The position numbers and the translations under genes are program-made. Positions 1 to 8,333 of a DNA stretch of 64,000 bases are shown here, in pieces. Within the stretch, counting starts at the first letter, position 1; every line of letters starts with the position of its first letter. This DNA comes from Microcoleus vaginatus HSN003 (lineage in GTDB: Bacteria > Cyanobacteriota > Cyanobacteriia > Cyanobacteriales > Microcoleaceae). The stretch covers positions 1,563,501 through 1,627,500 of the forward strand of contig NZ_CP031705.1 of NCBI RefSeq assembly GCF_022701255.1, written 5' to 3'. The notes under the pieces were generated by a model that saw only the letters and a list, made by a program, of their open reading frames with translations, made no database searches and was not told the DNA's origin.

Positions 1-537
1 TCTTCAGCACAAGCAATACAGCTATTAATTGATGATTTATTGCAAATTGCTTTACTAGAATCCGGTAAAACCCGTCTCAATTACACAGAGGTTTATCTGT
101 GCGATCTAGTAAAGTCTGCCCTATCAAACTTTGAAGCGATCGCTGCTAAAAAAAATCAGTCGCTGGTCGCTCAATTACCAGGAGAAATCAGTAAAAAAGT
201 CTCGGTTGATGCCACGATGATACATCGAACGCTGGATAATCTCCTCTCGAATGCTATTAAGTTTTCCCCACGCAATAGTCAAATCATACTGAATGTAGAA
301 TTCCTCCCATCGGGCAACGCCAAAATCCAGGTTATCGACTCTGGGCCTGGTGTTCCTGATACATTGCGACACAAGATTTTTGAGAAATACGAGATTGGAA
401 ATTTGATGTCGGAGGTTTCTCAAATAGGGTTGGGTTTAGCTTTCTGCAAAATGGTCGTTGAGGCACATGGGGGCGAAATTGGTGTCAGAAGTAACCAACC
501 CCAAGGAGCCATTTTTGAAATCACTTTGGCAGCCTAG
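1..537 (+). CDS. Sensor histidine kinase, C-terminal part (cut by window edge)
   Basis: The reading frame is open from the first base, so the true start lies outside the window; only the last 178 codons are present. It shows the end of a dimerisation helix followed by a complete HATPase_c domain: N box (HRTLDNLLSNAIKFSP), G1 box (DSGPGVP), F-like IFEKYE and G2 box (GLGLAFC). It should bind ATP and phosphorylate a histidine in the missing upstream part. The next gene starts 57 bp downstream on the same strand and is a response-regulator/kinase hybrid, so the two are probably cotranscribed partners. The sensed signal cannot be read from this fragment. Confidence 0.88.
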   Translation, partial: SSAQAIQLLIDDLLQIALLESGKTRLNYTEVYLCDLVKSALSNFEAIAAKKNQSLVAQLPGEISKKVSVDATMIHRTLDNLLSNAIKFSPRNSQIILNVEFLPSGNAKIQVIDSGPGVPDTLRHKIFEKYEIGNLMSEVSQIGLGLAFCKMVVEAHGGEIGVRSNQPQGAIFEITLAA

Positions 538-594
538 CTGATTGCTATCACATCAACTCATAAAACTTTTTACATTATTCAAAGGGTGGCAATT

Positions 595-1728
595 ATGTCT
601 CAATTCTCTCTCTTAATTGTTGATGATGAGCCGGATAACTTTGATGTGATTGAAACCCTGTTATCAGAGCAGGATTATCAATTGCATTACGCGGCCAGCG
701 GCCAAGAAGCGATCGCATCCCTCGACCTATTTAATCCGGATATTATTTTGCTGGATGTGATGATGCCAGGAATAGACGGCATCGAGATTTGTCGGCAAAT
801 CAAAGCCATGTCAAAATGGCAAGCCGTTCCCATAATTATGGTGACAGCATTAAGCTCAAAATCAGACCTTGCCAACTGTCTAGCTGCCGGAGCCGACGAC
901 TTCATCAGTAAACCTGTAAATGCTATTGAACTGCGTGCTCGCGTGCATTCAATGCTCAGAATCAAGCAACAGTATGATAATATTCAGAACTTATACCACA
1001 TCCAAGAAAATACCATCAATCTCTTGGAAAGCACCCTCAATGAGCTGCGTGGCAACTTAGCTTCTACTCTATCCCACGAACTGAATACGCCCCTCAATGG
1101 CATCTTAGGCACGATCGGGTGGCTCAAGGACGAGATCGAAGACATTGAGATCGCCCAAATCCGTGAGATCTTAGGCTGGGCATATAACTCGGCCCGTCGC
1201 CTAGAAACATTAACGAAAAAATTCCTGATTTATTTAGGATTAGAACTATCCGCAAGTCAACAGCACAAGATCGAATCTGCCCGGACTCAATTTTCAGCTT
1301 CCGCCGTTGAAGCCGAGTTGACATACCAGGCTCAGAAGGTCAACCGTAGCAACGATCTGTTGTTAACTCTTGAGGAAGCGGAGATCGCTCTATCAGAGCG
1401 ATCTCTATCAACGATGCTCCATGAATTAATTGATAATGCACTGAAATTCTCCTCACCAGAGACAACCATTAAAGTTAGTAGTCAAGTCGTAGGGGAGATG
1501 CTGCATTTATCTGTACAAGACTCGGGGCAGGGCATGACAGAAGAGCAAATTGCTAAAATTGGTGCCTTCATGCAGTTTGAACGCAAGAGGTATGAGCAAC
1601 AGGGTACTGGTATCGGCTTAAAAATTGTCCAGAAAATAGTCGAACTGGCAGGAGGAGAGTTCTCAATTACCAGTATCTATCAAAAGGAAACAACGGTACA
1701 TCTCACTCTGCCGATTGTCTGCAATTAG
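595..1728 (+). CDS. Hybrid response regulator-histidine kinase
   Basis: A 377-aa protein with an N-terminal receiver domain (acidic D10/D11, phospho-acceptor D54 in LLDVMMPG, K106 in SKPV), then a HisKA helix with H161 in SHELNTPLNG and a HATPase_c domain ending with GTGIGLKIV. It has no membrane segment, so it is a soluble relay protein that can receive a phosphate and also autophosphorylate. ATG at 595 is preferred because AAAGGG lies 8 bases upstream; an in-frame GTG at 586 would add three residues but overlaps that RBS. It probably forms a pathway with the truncated kinase just upstream. No DNA-binding output domain is visible. Confidence 0.9.
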   Translation: MSQFSLLIVDDEPDNFDVIETLLSEQDYQLHYAASGQEAIASLDLFNPDIILLDVMMPGIDGIEICRQIKAMSKWQAVPIIMVTALSSKSDLANCLAAGADDFISKPVNAIELRARVHSMLRIKQQYDNIQNLYHIQENTINLLESTLNELRGNLASTLSHELNTPLNGILGTIGWLKDEIEDIEIAQIREILGWAYNSARRLETLTKKFLIYLGLELSASQQHKIESARTQFSASAVEAELTYQAQKVNRSNDLLLTLEEAEIALSERSLSTMLHELIDNALKFSSPETTIKVSSQVVGEMLHLSVQDSGQGMTEEQIAKIGAFMQFERKRYEQQGTGIGLKIVQKIVELAGGEFSITSIYQKETTVHLTLPIVCN

Positions 1729-1772
1729 CATGAGTTTTTATATCATATCAATTCCGGTTGCACCGGAATCAT

Positions 1773-1807
1773 TGTTGACTGTTGACTGTTGACTGTTGAC
1801 TGTTGAC
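1773..1807. repeat. Heptamer STRR, TGTTGAC x5
   Basis: Five exact tandem copies of a 7-base unit directly follow a short palindrome. Heptanucleotide STRRs of this kind are known from filamentous cyanobacteria; no function is established. Confidence 0.9.
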
Positions 1808-2292
1808 TGTGAGTCAAAAAACTGAAAATTGCGCGAATTATTTGTTGACAGCTTGATTCGACTTTACGCCCGACGATGAAGCGCGGATTTGATATCATTC
1901 CGGCCCAGCGGGAATTGATATGAGAAGGAATAAATTTGCTTTGCCTGGGAATGGCAACACATCAAAAAAGATGAACGAGCAGGACAAATATTTGACTCCG
2001 AATTAGAGCTTGCTTCTGCGCTAATTCATGGGGTAGAAGGTAAAGAAAAAACCGTACACAACCTTACACACCCTATTAAATTTAACTCGAATCACCCTAC
2101 TTAATCTTTTGTTACATACTGGTGGCGAATTTTCCCACCGACTTACTAAGTTCTCGTGCAAGCTACAATTGCAGACTCCGGCGCGATCGCACTCCATCTG
2201 CACCCGCTACCACTAAAACCCCGCAAATCGCGCCCGCAGTGCGACAGAATCGGGATTTGCGGGTTCGCGCAGTACGATCTGGCGCTTCGCCA

Positions 2293-2320
2293 TTTTAGAT
2301 TTTAGATTTTAGATTTTAGA
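2293..2320. repeat. Heptamer STRR, TTTTAGA x4
   Basis: Four exact tandem copies. The reverse complement of the same unit (TCTAAAA) forms tracts at 13906-13938 and 48754-48786, so this is one repeat family in several places in the window. Confidence 0.9.
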
Positions 2321-2391
2321 TTGGCCATGACTGATGACTATCGGCGTAATGTAAAAATCAAAGCATAACCCTTTTATTTGCCACTTTCCTC

Positions 2392-4035
2392 ATGCCTTTG
2401 CCGCGCCTGTTAACCTTAATTGCTGCTTTCTGCCTCGCCCTGGGGCTGATTATTGGGCTGGTGAGTTCCTTAACAGGGCTTTACAGTCAAGTTGCGTGGT
2501 CTGCTTCTCCGCTGCTGGCTAATTTGCTGATTTTCTTGATAATTGTACTTTTGGGAACCCTAATTTTTGCGCTGGTTTACTATTTTAGGCTGCTGCAACG
2601 CCCTCAGAAAGTTAAGGGAAAACGGCCGATTACTCCGAAGGTTCCTGTGGTTAAAAGTGAAGCAGCTTCGGAAAATCTCAAAGCAATTCGGCAACAAGTC
2701 GATCGCATTCAAGATGAAGTAGCGCGGCAAGCTTTGCTGTTGAGAGCTCGCGAAATTGAAGCTAGCATGGCTCGCGGCAGCGTTCGAGTGGTTGTTTTCG
2801 GTACCGGTTCTGCGGGCAAAACTTCCGCTGTGAATGCGTTGGTGGGGCGGATGGCGGGACAGGTGGGCGCGCCGATGGGAACTACCGAAGTTGGCGAAAC
2901 TTACACTCTGAAATTGAAAGGAATCGATCGAGAATTAGCAATTACTGATACCCCAGGTATCTTGGAAGCGGGAGTAGCGGGGACTTACAGAGAAGAATTG
3001 GCGAGGCAGTTGGCGGCGAGGGCAGATTTGATCTTATTTGTTTTGGACGGTGATTTGCGAAAATCAGAGTACGAACCGCTGCGGACTTTGGCGGAAATTG
3101 GCAAAAGGTCGATCGTGGTTTTTAATAAAGTTGACCTTTATCCCGACACCGACAGAGATGAAATTCTCGCTCAACTGCGGCAGCGAGTCAAAGGTTTTGT
3201 ATCAGCAATGGATGTAGTCGCGATTAGCGCCAATCCGCAAAAAGTTGTACTAGAAGATGGCACAATTTTTCAGCCAGACCCGGATATTATGCCATTAATT
3301 CGGCGGGTGGCTGCGATTTTGCGAGCTGAAGGCGAAGACTTAATTGCGGACAATATTTTGCTGCAATCTCAGCACTTGGGAGACCAAGCGCGCAAGTTAA
3401 TTGATGCTCAAAGAAGGCGGCAAGCTGATAAGGCAGTAGAGCGATTTCAGTGGATCGGAGCCGGAGTAATTGCCGTAACGCCTTTGCCAGTTGTGGATTT
3501 GTTAGCGACAGCAGCAGTTAACGCTCAAATGGTGGTAGAAATTGCCAAGATTTACGGCTGCGAATTAAATATCGATCGCGCGAAAGAATTGGCATTGTCT
3601 CTAGCAAAAACCCTAGCAAGTTTGGGAATAGTTGAAGGCGTAATTCAAGTAGTGTCAAGGGCGCTGCAGTTAAGCGTAGCCGGGTTTGTACTGGGCAAAG
3701 CAATTCAAGCAGTCAGTGCCGCTTATTTAACCAGAATTGCTGGTAAAAGTTTTATTGAATATTTTCGCCATGACCAAGATTGGGGCGATGGCGGCATCGC
3801 CGAAGTCGTACAAAGGCAGTTTCAGTTAAATAGGAAAGACGAGTTTGTCAAAGCATTTGTCAAAGATGCGATCGCCCGCGTTGTCGAACCTCTGAATATT
3901 TATCAGCAGGAATCGGAACCAGAATTAGAAATGTCAGCCGAATTGGAATCAGAAATAGAACCAGAACCCTTGTATCAGCCGCCGCAAGACGACGATTGGG
4001 AAACTTACAACAACAAACGAAAGGATGACTGGTAA
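2392..4035 (+). CDS. Membrane-anchored DUF697 GTPase
   Basis: A 547-aa protein. Two hydrophobic segments (about 8-28 and 41-64) anchor it in a membrane. A Ras/Era-like G domain follows: P-loop GTGSAGKT (137-144), a threonine-rich switch region, DTPG (186-189) and NKVD (245-248). The second half matches the DUF697 region with alternating hydrophobic helices (about 365-450), and the C-terminus is acidic. Such proteins are common in cyanobacteria and have been linked only loosely to membrane or chloroplast-division-type roles, so the function is not assigned. The ATG at 2392 begins right before the hydrophobic segment; no strong RBS is visible. It stands alone on its strand with large gaps on both sides. 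Confidence 0.85.
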   Translation: MPLPRLLTLIAAFCLALGLIIGLVSSLTGLYSQVAWSASPLLANLLIFLIIVLLGTLIFALVYYFRLLQRPQKVKGKRPITPKVPVVKSEAASENLKAIRQQVDRIQDEVARQALLLRAREIEASMARGSVRVVVFGTGSAGKTSAVNALVGRMAGQVGAPMGTTEVGETYTLKLKGIDRELAITDTPGILEAGVAGTYREELARQLAARADLILFVLDGDLRKSEYEPLRTLAEIGKRSIVVFNKVDLYPDTDRDEILAQLRQRVKGFVSAMDVVAISANPQKVVLEDGTIFQPDPDIMPLIRRVAAILRAEGEDLIADNILLQSQHLGDQARKLIDAQRRRQADKAVERFQWIGAGVIAVTPLPVVDLLATAAVNAQMVVEIAKIYGCELNIDRAKELALSLAKTLASLGIVEGVIQVVSRALQLSVAGFVLGKAIQAVSAAYLTRIAGKSFIEYFRHDQDWGDGGIAEVVQRQFQLNRKDEFVKAFVKDAIARVVEPLNIYQQESEPELEMSAELESEIEPEPLYQPPQDDDWETYNNKRKDDW

Positions 4036-4080
4036 TTGGGCATTGGGAATTGGGCAAACAGGGAATTGAGAATTGGGTAA
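4034..4080. repeat. Degenerate heptamer repeat (ATTGGGA/ATTGGGC)
   Basis: Imperfect tandem units related to ATTGGGA follow directly on the stop codon of the GTPase gene. They fit the STRR class seen elsewhere in the window. Confidence 0.65.
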
Positions 4081-4268
4081 TTACGATCGTTCAATGAGAT
4101 GTTCCCTGAGTATGCTTTGTTGAATTTTATTAAGAAATTTTACAAAAATTTTACACCTGGGGGAGACTCCGGGGGGATCAAGTCAAACCGAGCGATCGGA
4201 TGCAACACAATTTTGATAAAATTGAAGATTCACAACAAAATTTGCTATTGTGCGTCCGGGTAAAAACA

Positions 4269-5198
4269 ATGAGCGATCGACCAATTATTCTCGGTATTGT
4301 CGGAGATAGCGCAGCGGGCAAAACCACCCTCACGCGGGGAATTGCCCAAGTATTGGGGCCAGAAAATGTCACGGTGATTTGCACTGACGACTATCACCGC
4401 TACGACAGAAAGCAGCGGGCCGAAATCGGAATCACAGCATTGCATCCCGACTGCAATTACCTCGACATCATGCAGCAGCACCTCAGCCTGCTTCGTACCG
4501 GACAAGCAATTCTCAAACCCATCTACAACCACACGACAGGTACATTCGACCCACCAGAATACATCAAGCCCAGCAAATTTGTCATAGTTGAAGGTTTGTT
4601 GGGTTACGCAACCCGAACAATCCGCGATTCTTACGACGTAAAAGTGTATCTTGCTCCTCCAGAAGAGTTGCGAACTCAGTGGAAAGTTAAGCGCGATATT
4701 ATGAAGCGCGGCTATACTGAAGAACAGGTGCTTGCAGAAATAAAAAAACGGGAACCGGACTCGGAAGACTTCATTCGTCCTCAGCGCAAATCGGCCGACG
4801 TTGTAGTTAGTTTTTACCCGCCAGAAGCGGACAATGAATCGAATTTGAGCGTCCGTTTAGTGCTCAGACCGACAATTCCTCACCCTGATTTTACTGAGAT
4901 TTTAGGTCGAGGCAGCGAGAGTTTTAAACCTGCAATTCGCTTGGGACTCGATCGGGATATGGGCAAACCTGTTGACGTTTTGGAAGTAGACTCCCACGCT
5001 ACCAGCGATCAAGTAAACGAACTGGAAATGCTCTTGTGCAGCGAGTTGCCACACCTGCGGGGATTTTGCACCGCCCAAGGCAACCCGGAAATTGGCAAAC
5101 TGATCGGCACAACTGGCGAAGTTTTGCAAAGTTACCCGCTAGCTTTGACGCAGTTGCTAGTGGCATATCACATGATGAAAGCAATTCATGTGTATTAG
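4269..5198 (+). CDS. Phosphoribulokinase-family kinase (PRK paralogue)
   Basis: A 309-aa P-loop kinase: Walker A GDSAAGKT (residues 12-19), then CTDDYHRYDRK, which matches the sugar-phosphate-binding DDYH motif of phosphoribulokinase and uridine kinases, PIYNH, and VIVEGLLGY (Walker B region). It differs from the well-known Calvin-cycle PRK of cyanobacteria (which reads roughly GDSGCGKSTF and VIEGLHP), so it is more likely a second PRK-type enzyme than the main one. The substrate is therefore uncertain. ATG at 4269 is chosen because the protein homology begins at MSDRPIILGI; an upstream ATG at 4200 would add 23 unlike residues. The downstream gap holds a TTAGTTG heptamer tract (5196-5221). 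Confidence 0.8.
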   Translation: MSDRPIILGIVGDSAAGKTTLTRGIAQVLGPENVTVICTDDYHRYDRKQRAEIGITALHPDCNYLDIMQQHLSLLRTGQAILKPIYNHTTGTFDPPEYIKPSKFVIVEGLLGYATRTIRDSYDVKVYLAPPEELRTQWKVKRDIMKRGYTEEQVLAEIKKREPDSEDFIRPQRKSADVVVSFYPPEADNESNLSVRLVLRPTIPHPDFTEILGRGSESFKPAIRLGLDRDMGKPVDVLEVDSHATSDQVNELEMLLCSELPHLRGFCTAQGNPEIGKLIGTTGEVLQSYPLALTQLLVAYHMMKAIHVY

Positions 5199-5221
5199 TT
5201 AGTTGTTAGTTGTTAGTTGTT
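5196..5221. repeat. Heptamer STRR, GTTAGTT type
   Basis: About three and a half tandem copies of a 7-base unit overlap the stop codon of the PRK-family gene and continue downstream. Confidence 0.8.
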
Positions 5222-5308
5222 ATTTTTTAATGGTTATTAGGTTTTTGGTCATTAGCTTCAATTACTATTACCAATTAGAATTAGTAACAAATAACAACTA
5301 ACCCATGA

Positions 5309-5821
5309 CTAAGGGTTCATAATTTGAGAATCTGCAATTTTCCAGATGCCATCCCCATATTCTAAGGTATAGCGAACTAGCTTAGTATTAAAACTGCTAG
5401 TCTCGACTCTGCCATTTCGGTACACTGTGGCATCTTCGGTGACTCTGACTTCAATAGTGGCTTTGTTTCCAGATGCTGCAAAGCGTTCGACGGATTCAAC
5501 TTTTTGGACACCGTATCGGTACTGAGAATTGGTGTTTCTCAGATTGTCCATCGCTTTGACTGTATCGGTATACAAAATACCTGTAGTCATTTTAGCCAGC
5601 AATTGGCGATCGAATGGAGTACCAAATATTTGCTGCTTTGCCTCCAGCCACTTGCCAATTAAATCCGAAGCTTGTCCGAGAGTAATATTCGGAGCTTCAC
5701 TAATATAATTTTCGCAGTAATTTGTTGCTAGCCGTTGTCTGCTACAAGTAATATTTTCCGCTTTCGCGGGCGGAGTCAACCAGAAAGGAGTTAAGATAGC
5801 GAGTAGGATTATCGGTTTCAT
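5309..5821 (-). CDS. Exported IMS-domain (ARC6-like) protein
   Basis: A 170-aa protein with a clear signal peptide (hydrophobic core ILLAILTPFWL, probable cleavage after AKA at residue 21). The remainder resembles the IMS domain (DUF4101) known from the C-terminus of ARC6/Ftn2: an opening LIGKWLEAKQQIFG stretch and a closing VRYTLEYGDGIWKIADSQI strand segment. It probably folds as a small alpha+beta domain in the periplasm; its ligand is unknown. ATG at 5821 is chosen because GAGGA lies about 8 bases before it; an in-frame TTG at 5836 overlaps that RBS. Flanking genes are unrelated. Confidence 0.72.
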   Translation of the reverse strand: MKPIILLAILTPFWLTPPAKAENITCSRQRLATNYCENYISEAPNITLGQASDLIGKWLEAKQQIFGTPFDRQLLAKMTTGILYTDTVKAMDNLRNTNSQYRYGVQKVESVERFAASGNKATIEVRVTEDATVYRNGRVETSSFNTKLVRYTLEYGDGIWKIADSQIMNP

Positions 5822-5975
5822 ATCTAAATTCCTCAATCATCCTAAATTGACTTTGTTTAGCCAAAATATAAGTGAGAATTATTAGGAAATAATCTCAACC
5901 TATCATTAGTTGGTCAGTAATTGGCTCTACATCATGTACTGGGGGAATTTCGGAATTTTAATTGTATTATTTTTG

Positions 5976-6182
5976 TCACAATTGAGAATAAATCCTCGGT
6001 GCTCGCAAAGTCGGGTAAGCCGTGGCTAATTGTTGAATTGGCGTGGAGACTGGCAATTGACTTTGAGGTGCGGGCACCATTTCGCCTCGGAAGTCCAGGA
6101 GGGTGACGAGCAGCAGGTAGGCAACTGCTAAAATTATAGAAATCACCCCAGTGATAATAGCAATAATTTTTGAACGATCCAT
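5976..6182 (-). CDS. Small single-pass membrane protein
   Basis: A 68-aa protein with basic MDRSK at the N-terminus, one hydrophobic span (about residues 6-28, IIAIITGVISIILAVAYLLLV), and a proline- and glutamine-rich tail. The composition is typical of real short cyanobacterial membrane proteins, but I do not recognise a named family. It lies in the gap between the IMS-domain gene and the ABC ATPase gene, divergent from the latter. The RBS is weak. Other frames over the same stretch are less protein-like. Confidence 0.55.
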   Translation of the reverse strand: MDRSKIIAIITGVISIILAVAYLLLVTLLDFRGEMVPAPQSQLPVSTPIQQLATAYPTLRAPRIYSQL

Positions 6183-6292
6183 ATTCAGAGAAATTTAAGT
6201 TCACGTAAGATTAGTTTAACATTAAAAACAGCAATTATTACTGAACGTATGCCATAGAATATAATCAGGTGCTAGTTATTTATCTGACAAAA

Positions 6293-7273
6293 ATGGAACC
6301 TCTTGTAGATGCGCCAAATCCCACCGAGATGCACGGAGCTACCCCTGTGGTGGAAACATTTAATCTGGGGAAGTTCTACCGTACCGGCTTCTGGATGAAT
6401 GAAAAAATTGAATCGCTCAAAAATTGCACTCTGACTGTCTGTGAGGGCGAAACTTTCGGGTTGTTAGGGCAAAATGGAGCGGGGAAAACTACGCTGCTGA
6501 AAACTTTGCTGGGTATAGTGCGCCCCACTTCTGGGCGGGCGCTGCTGTTGGGGAGGCCTTTGGGCGATCGCACTGTGAAGCAGCGAGTCGGCTATTTGCC
6601 AGAAAATCCCTATTTTTACGATTATCTCACCGGCTGGGAATTCTTGCAATTTGCGGCAGGGTTATTTCAAATTCCCCCGTCAATTCAGCGGCAGCGAATT
6701 CCGAATTTGCTAGACTTAGTTGGGCTATCTCAATCGGCGGCAATTAAAAAACAGTTGCGCCAGTATTCTAAGGGAATGCTGCAACGGATCGGCATGGCTC
6801 AAGCTTTGATTAACAATCCAGATGTGGTGTTTTTAGATGAGCCGATGTCGGGTTTAGATCCGATGGGGCGCTATCAGATGCGGGAGATAATTTTATCGCT
6901 GAAAAATCAAGGAAAAACAATTTTTTTTAATTCGCATATATTGTCTGATGTGGAGAAGATTTGCGATCGAGTGGCAATTTTGGCTAAGGGTGAATTAATC
7001 TCCATGGGTGCGATCGACGAAATTCTCGGTAATACTGAAACTTACCGGGTTGAAGGCAGGGGCGGCCACTTGAATATCCTGAAAAAATGGATACCGGATA
7101 TGGAAGTTGATAATGATTTGTGGTACGGTCATTTGCAGGGCGATCCGAAGGAGTTTCTTTCTAGTCTGAGCGGTACGGGAGGGCAGCTAATTGGGATGAA
7201 TTTGGCTAAGCCTACTTTGGAAGAGTTTTTTATGCAGCAACTGCAAGAAAGAGGAATTTATTCTAGTAGTTGA
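6293..7273 (+). CDS. ABC transporter ATP-binding protein
   Basis: A 326-aa nucleotide-binding subunit: Walker A GQNGAGKTT (59-67), Q-loop region GYLPENPYFYDYLTG, a signature-like YSKGMLQRIGMAQAL, Walker B VVFLDEP, D-loop SGLDPMGR and H-loop NSHIL. The arrangement (PENPYFYDYLT, C-terminal extension after the GAI..IL segment) fits the CcmA/NatA group that pairs with ABC-2 type permeases. No permease gene is next to it: the downstream flank is a repeat array and the upstream neighbour is divergent. The exported substrate is unknown. ATG at 6293 is chosen; an in-frame GTG at 6269 would add eight residues. Confidence 0.87.
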   Translation: MEPLVDAPNPTEMHGATPVVETFNLGKFYRTGFWMNEKIESLKNCTLTVCEGETFGLLGQNGAGKTTLLKTLLGIVRPTSGRALLLGRPLGDRTVKQRVGYLPENPYFYDYLTGWEFLQFAAGLFQIPPSIQRQRIPNLLDLVGLSQSAAIKKQLRQYSKGMLQRIGMAQALINNPDVVFLDEPMSGLDPMGRYQMREIILSLKNQGKTIFFNSHILSDVEKICDRVAILAKGELISMGAIDEILGNTETYRVEGRGGHLNILKKWIPDMEVDNDLWYGHLQGDPKEFLSSLSGTGGQLIGMNLAKPTLEEFFMQQLQERGIYSSS

Positions 7274-7289
7274 AGTCAATACATCTGAT

Positions 7290-7704
7290 TTCTTGTGGGG
7301 TGGGCATCTTGCCCGCCCTGACTATAGAAACGGGCAAGATGCCCGTTCCACAGCAGATAAAGTTTATTTTGGGGTGGGCATCTTGCTCGCCCAAACTAAT
7401 AAGAAAACGGGCAAGATGCCCGTTCCACAGCAGAGCAAGTTTCTTGTGGGGTGGGCATCTTGCCCGCCCAAACTAATAAGAAAACGGGCAAGATGCCCGT
7501 TCCACAGCAGATAAAGTTTCTTGTGGGGTGGGCATCTTGCCCGCCCAAACTAATAAGAAAACGGGCAAGATGCCCGTTCCACAGCAGATAAAGTTTCTTG
7601 TGGGGTGGGCATCTTGCCCGCCCAAACTAAGAATAAGAAAACGGGCAAGATGCCCGTTCCACAGCGCATCAAGTTTATTGTGGGGTGGGCATCTTGCCCG
7701 CCCC
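7290..7704. repeat. Tandem array of a 77-bp palindromic repeat
   Basis: Six copies of the left half (GGGGTGGGCATCTTGCCCGC) begin near 7297, 7371, 7448, 7525, 7602 and 7682, so the spacing is 74, 77, 77, 77 and 80 bases. Five copies are followed by the right half (CGGGCAAGATGCCCG then TTCCACAGCA). Left and right halves are inverted relative to each other, and each contains a 6-bp stem with a 3-base loop, so the transcript could form serial hairpins. The same element occurs singly at 32285-32356 and, as coding sequence, at 61018-61077 in ureC. Confidence 0.93.
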
Positions 7705-8097
7705 TGAAAGGCTAAGGTTTTTAACCTCTGTTAACAATGGCAACTCTATATTTCCACACACCAACTCTGCACAATTCCACTGCCGCAAATACTCACAAAC
7801 TTCAGAAATAATCGCATTTGCTGCCTCTAAATCTCCTGCTTGATAAGCATGATAGTGCGCTCTGATTAGGGGCTTAATATCCTCGATTTCTTGCCATTCC
7901 AATTTAGGTTTGAGGGGAATGCTGATATAATAGTGATAGGCTTGGCTGTGGGCGGTACGGAGATTTTCAGCGTTTTGAATTAGCAGGTACTCGCCCTTTT
8001 CTCCAACTAGCGGATGCCACTGATAGGATTTGAGGTGGCGAGCGTAATATAGCAATAGAAAGCTGCTTGGGTAGTGATGGATAATTGTACTATTCAT
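7675..8097 (-). pseudogene. Probable fragment of an AAA/NB-ARC-TPR type protein, ending inside the repeat array
   Basis: A 140-codon frame. Residues about 50-125 (SIPLKPKLEWQEIEDI, then KPLIRAHYHAYQAGD and an alpha-helical stretch) resemble the helical region between the ATPase and TPR parts of large cyanobacterial NB-ARC/AAA proteins; this is recognition from memory and is tentative. There is no ATPase motif, and the last codons (GKMPTPQ and the stop) are supplied by the palindromic repeat array, so the original C-terminus has been replaced. It is therefore best treated as a remnant, though it may still be translated. The start is ATG at 8097 without a good RBS. Confidence 0.45.
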
Positions 8098-8333
8098 ACC
8101 CGAGAAGAAATAGAAAAATCCATCACAAATAAAGGGGCAAAATTAATATACTTTTCGCCCTATTCGCCGGATTTCTCACAAGCATGAAAATTTATGGTCA
8201 AAACTTAAAAATATTCTCCGTTCTCTCAAGACGACCTCCCATCTGCCTTCATCCCCGTTCATCCGCCTTCATCGGCGGTGGAAAAAAGTGCGATCGCCCT
8301 TTATCCAAAAAGTGCGATCGCCCATTTCAATTC

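Larger units (their letters stand above)
1729..2391. other. Long intergenic region with two heptamer repeat tracts
   Basis: No convincing gene is seen in these 663 bases; a 60-codon frame on the minus strand near 2021-2203 has no recognisable features. The region holds five perfect copies of TGTTGAC (1773-1807) and four copies of TTTTAGA (2293-2320), both typical cyanobacterial STRRs, and a short inverted pair around 'ttccggttgcaccggaa' at about 1751-1767. Confidence 0.6.

Noticed and set aside
7270..7514. Two plus-strand frames (68 and 73 codons) within the repeat array
   Set aside because: They consist only of palindromic repeat sequence and have no independent signal of coding.
7290..7704. 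Possible CRISPR array
   Set aside because: The spacing is regular, but the intervals between palindromes are themselves repeated, so there are no unique spacers; no cas genes are near.
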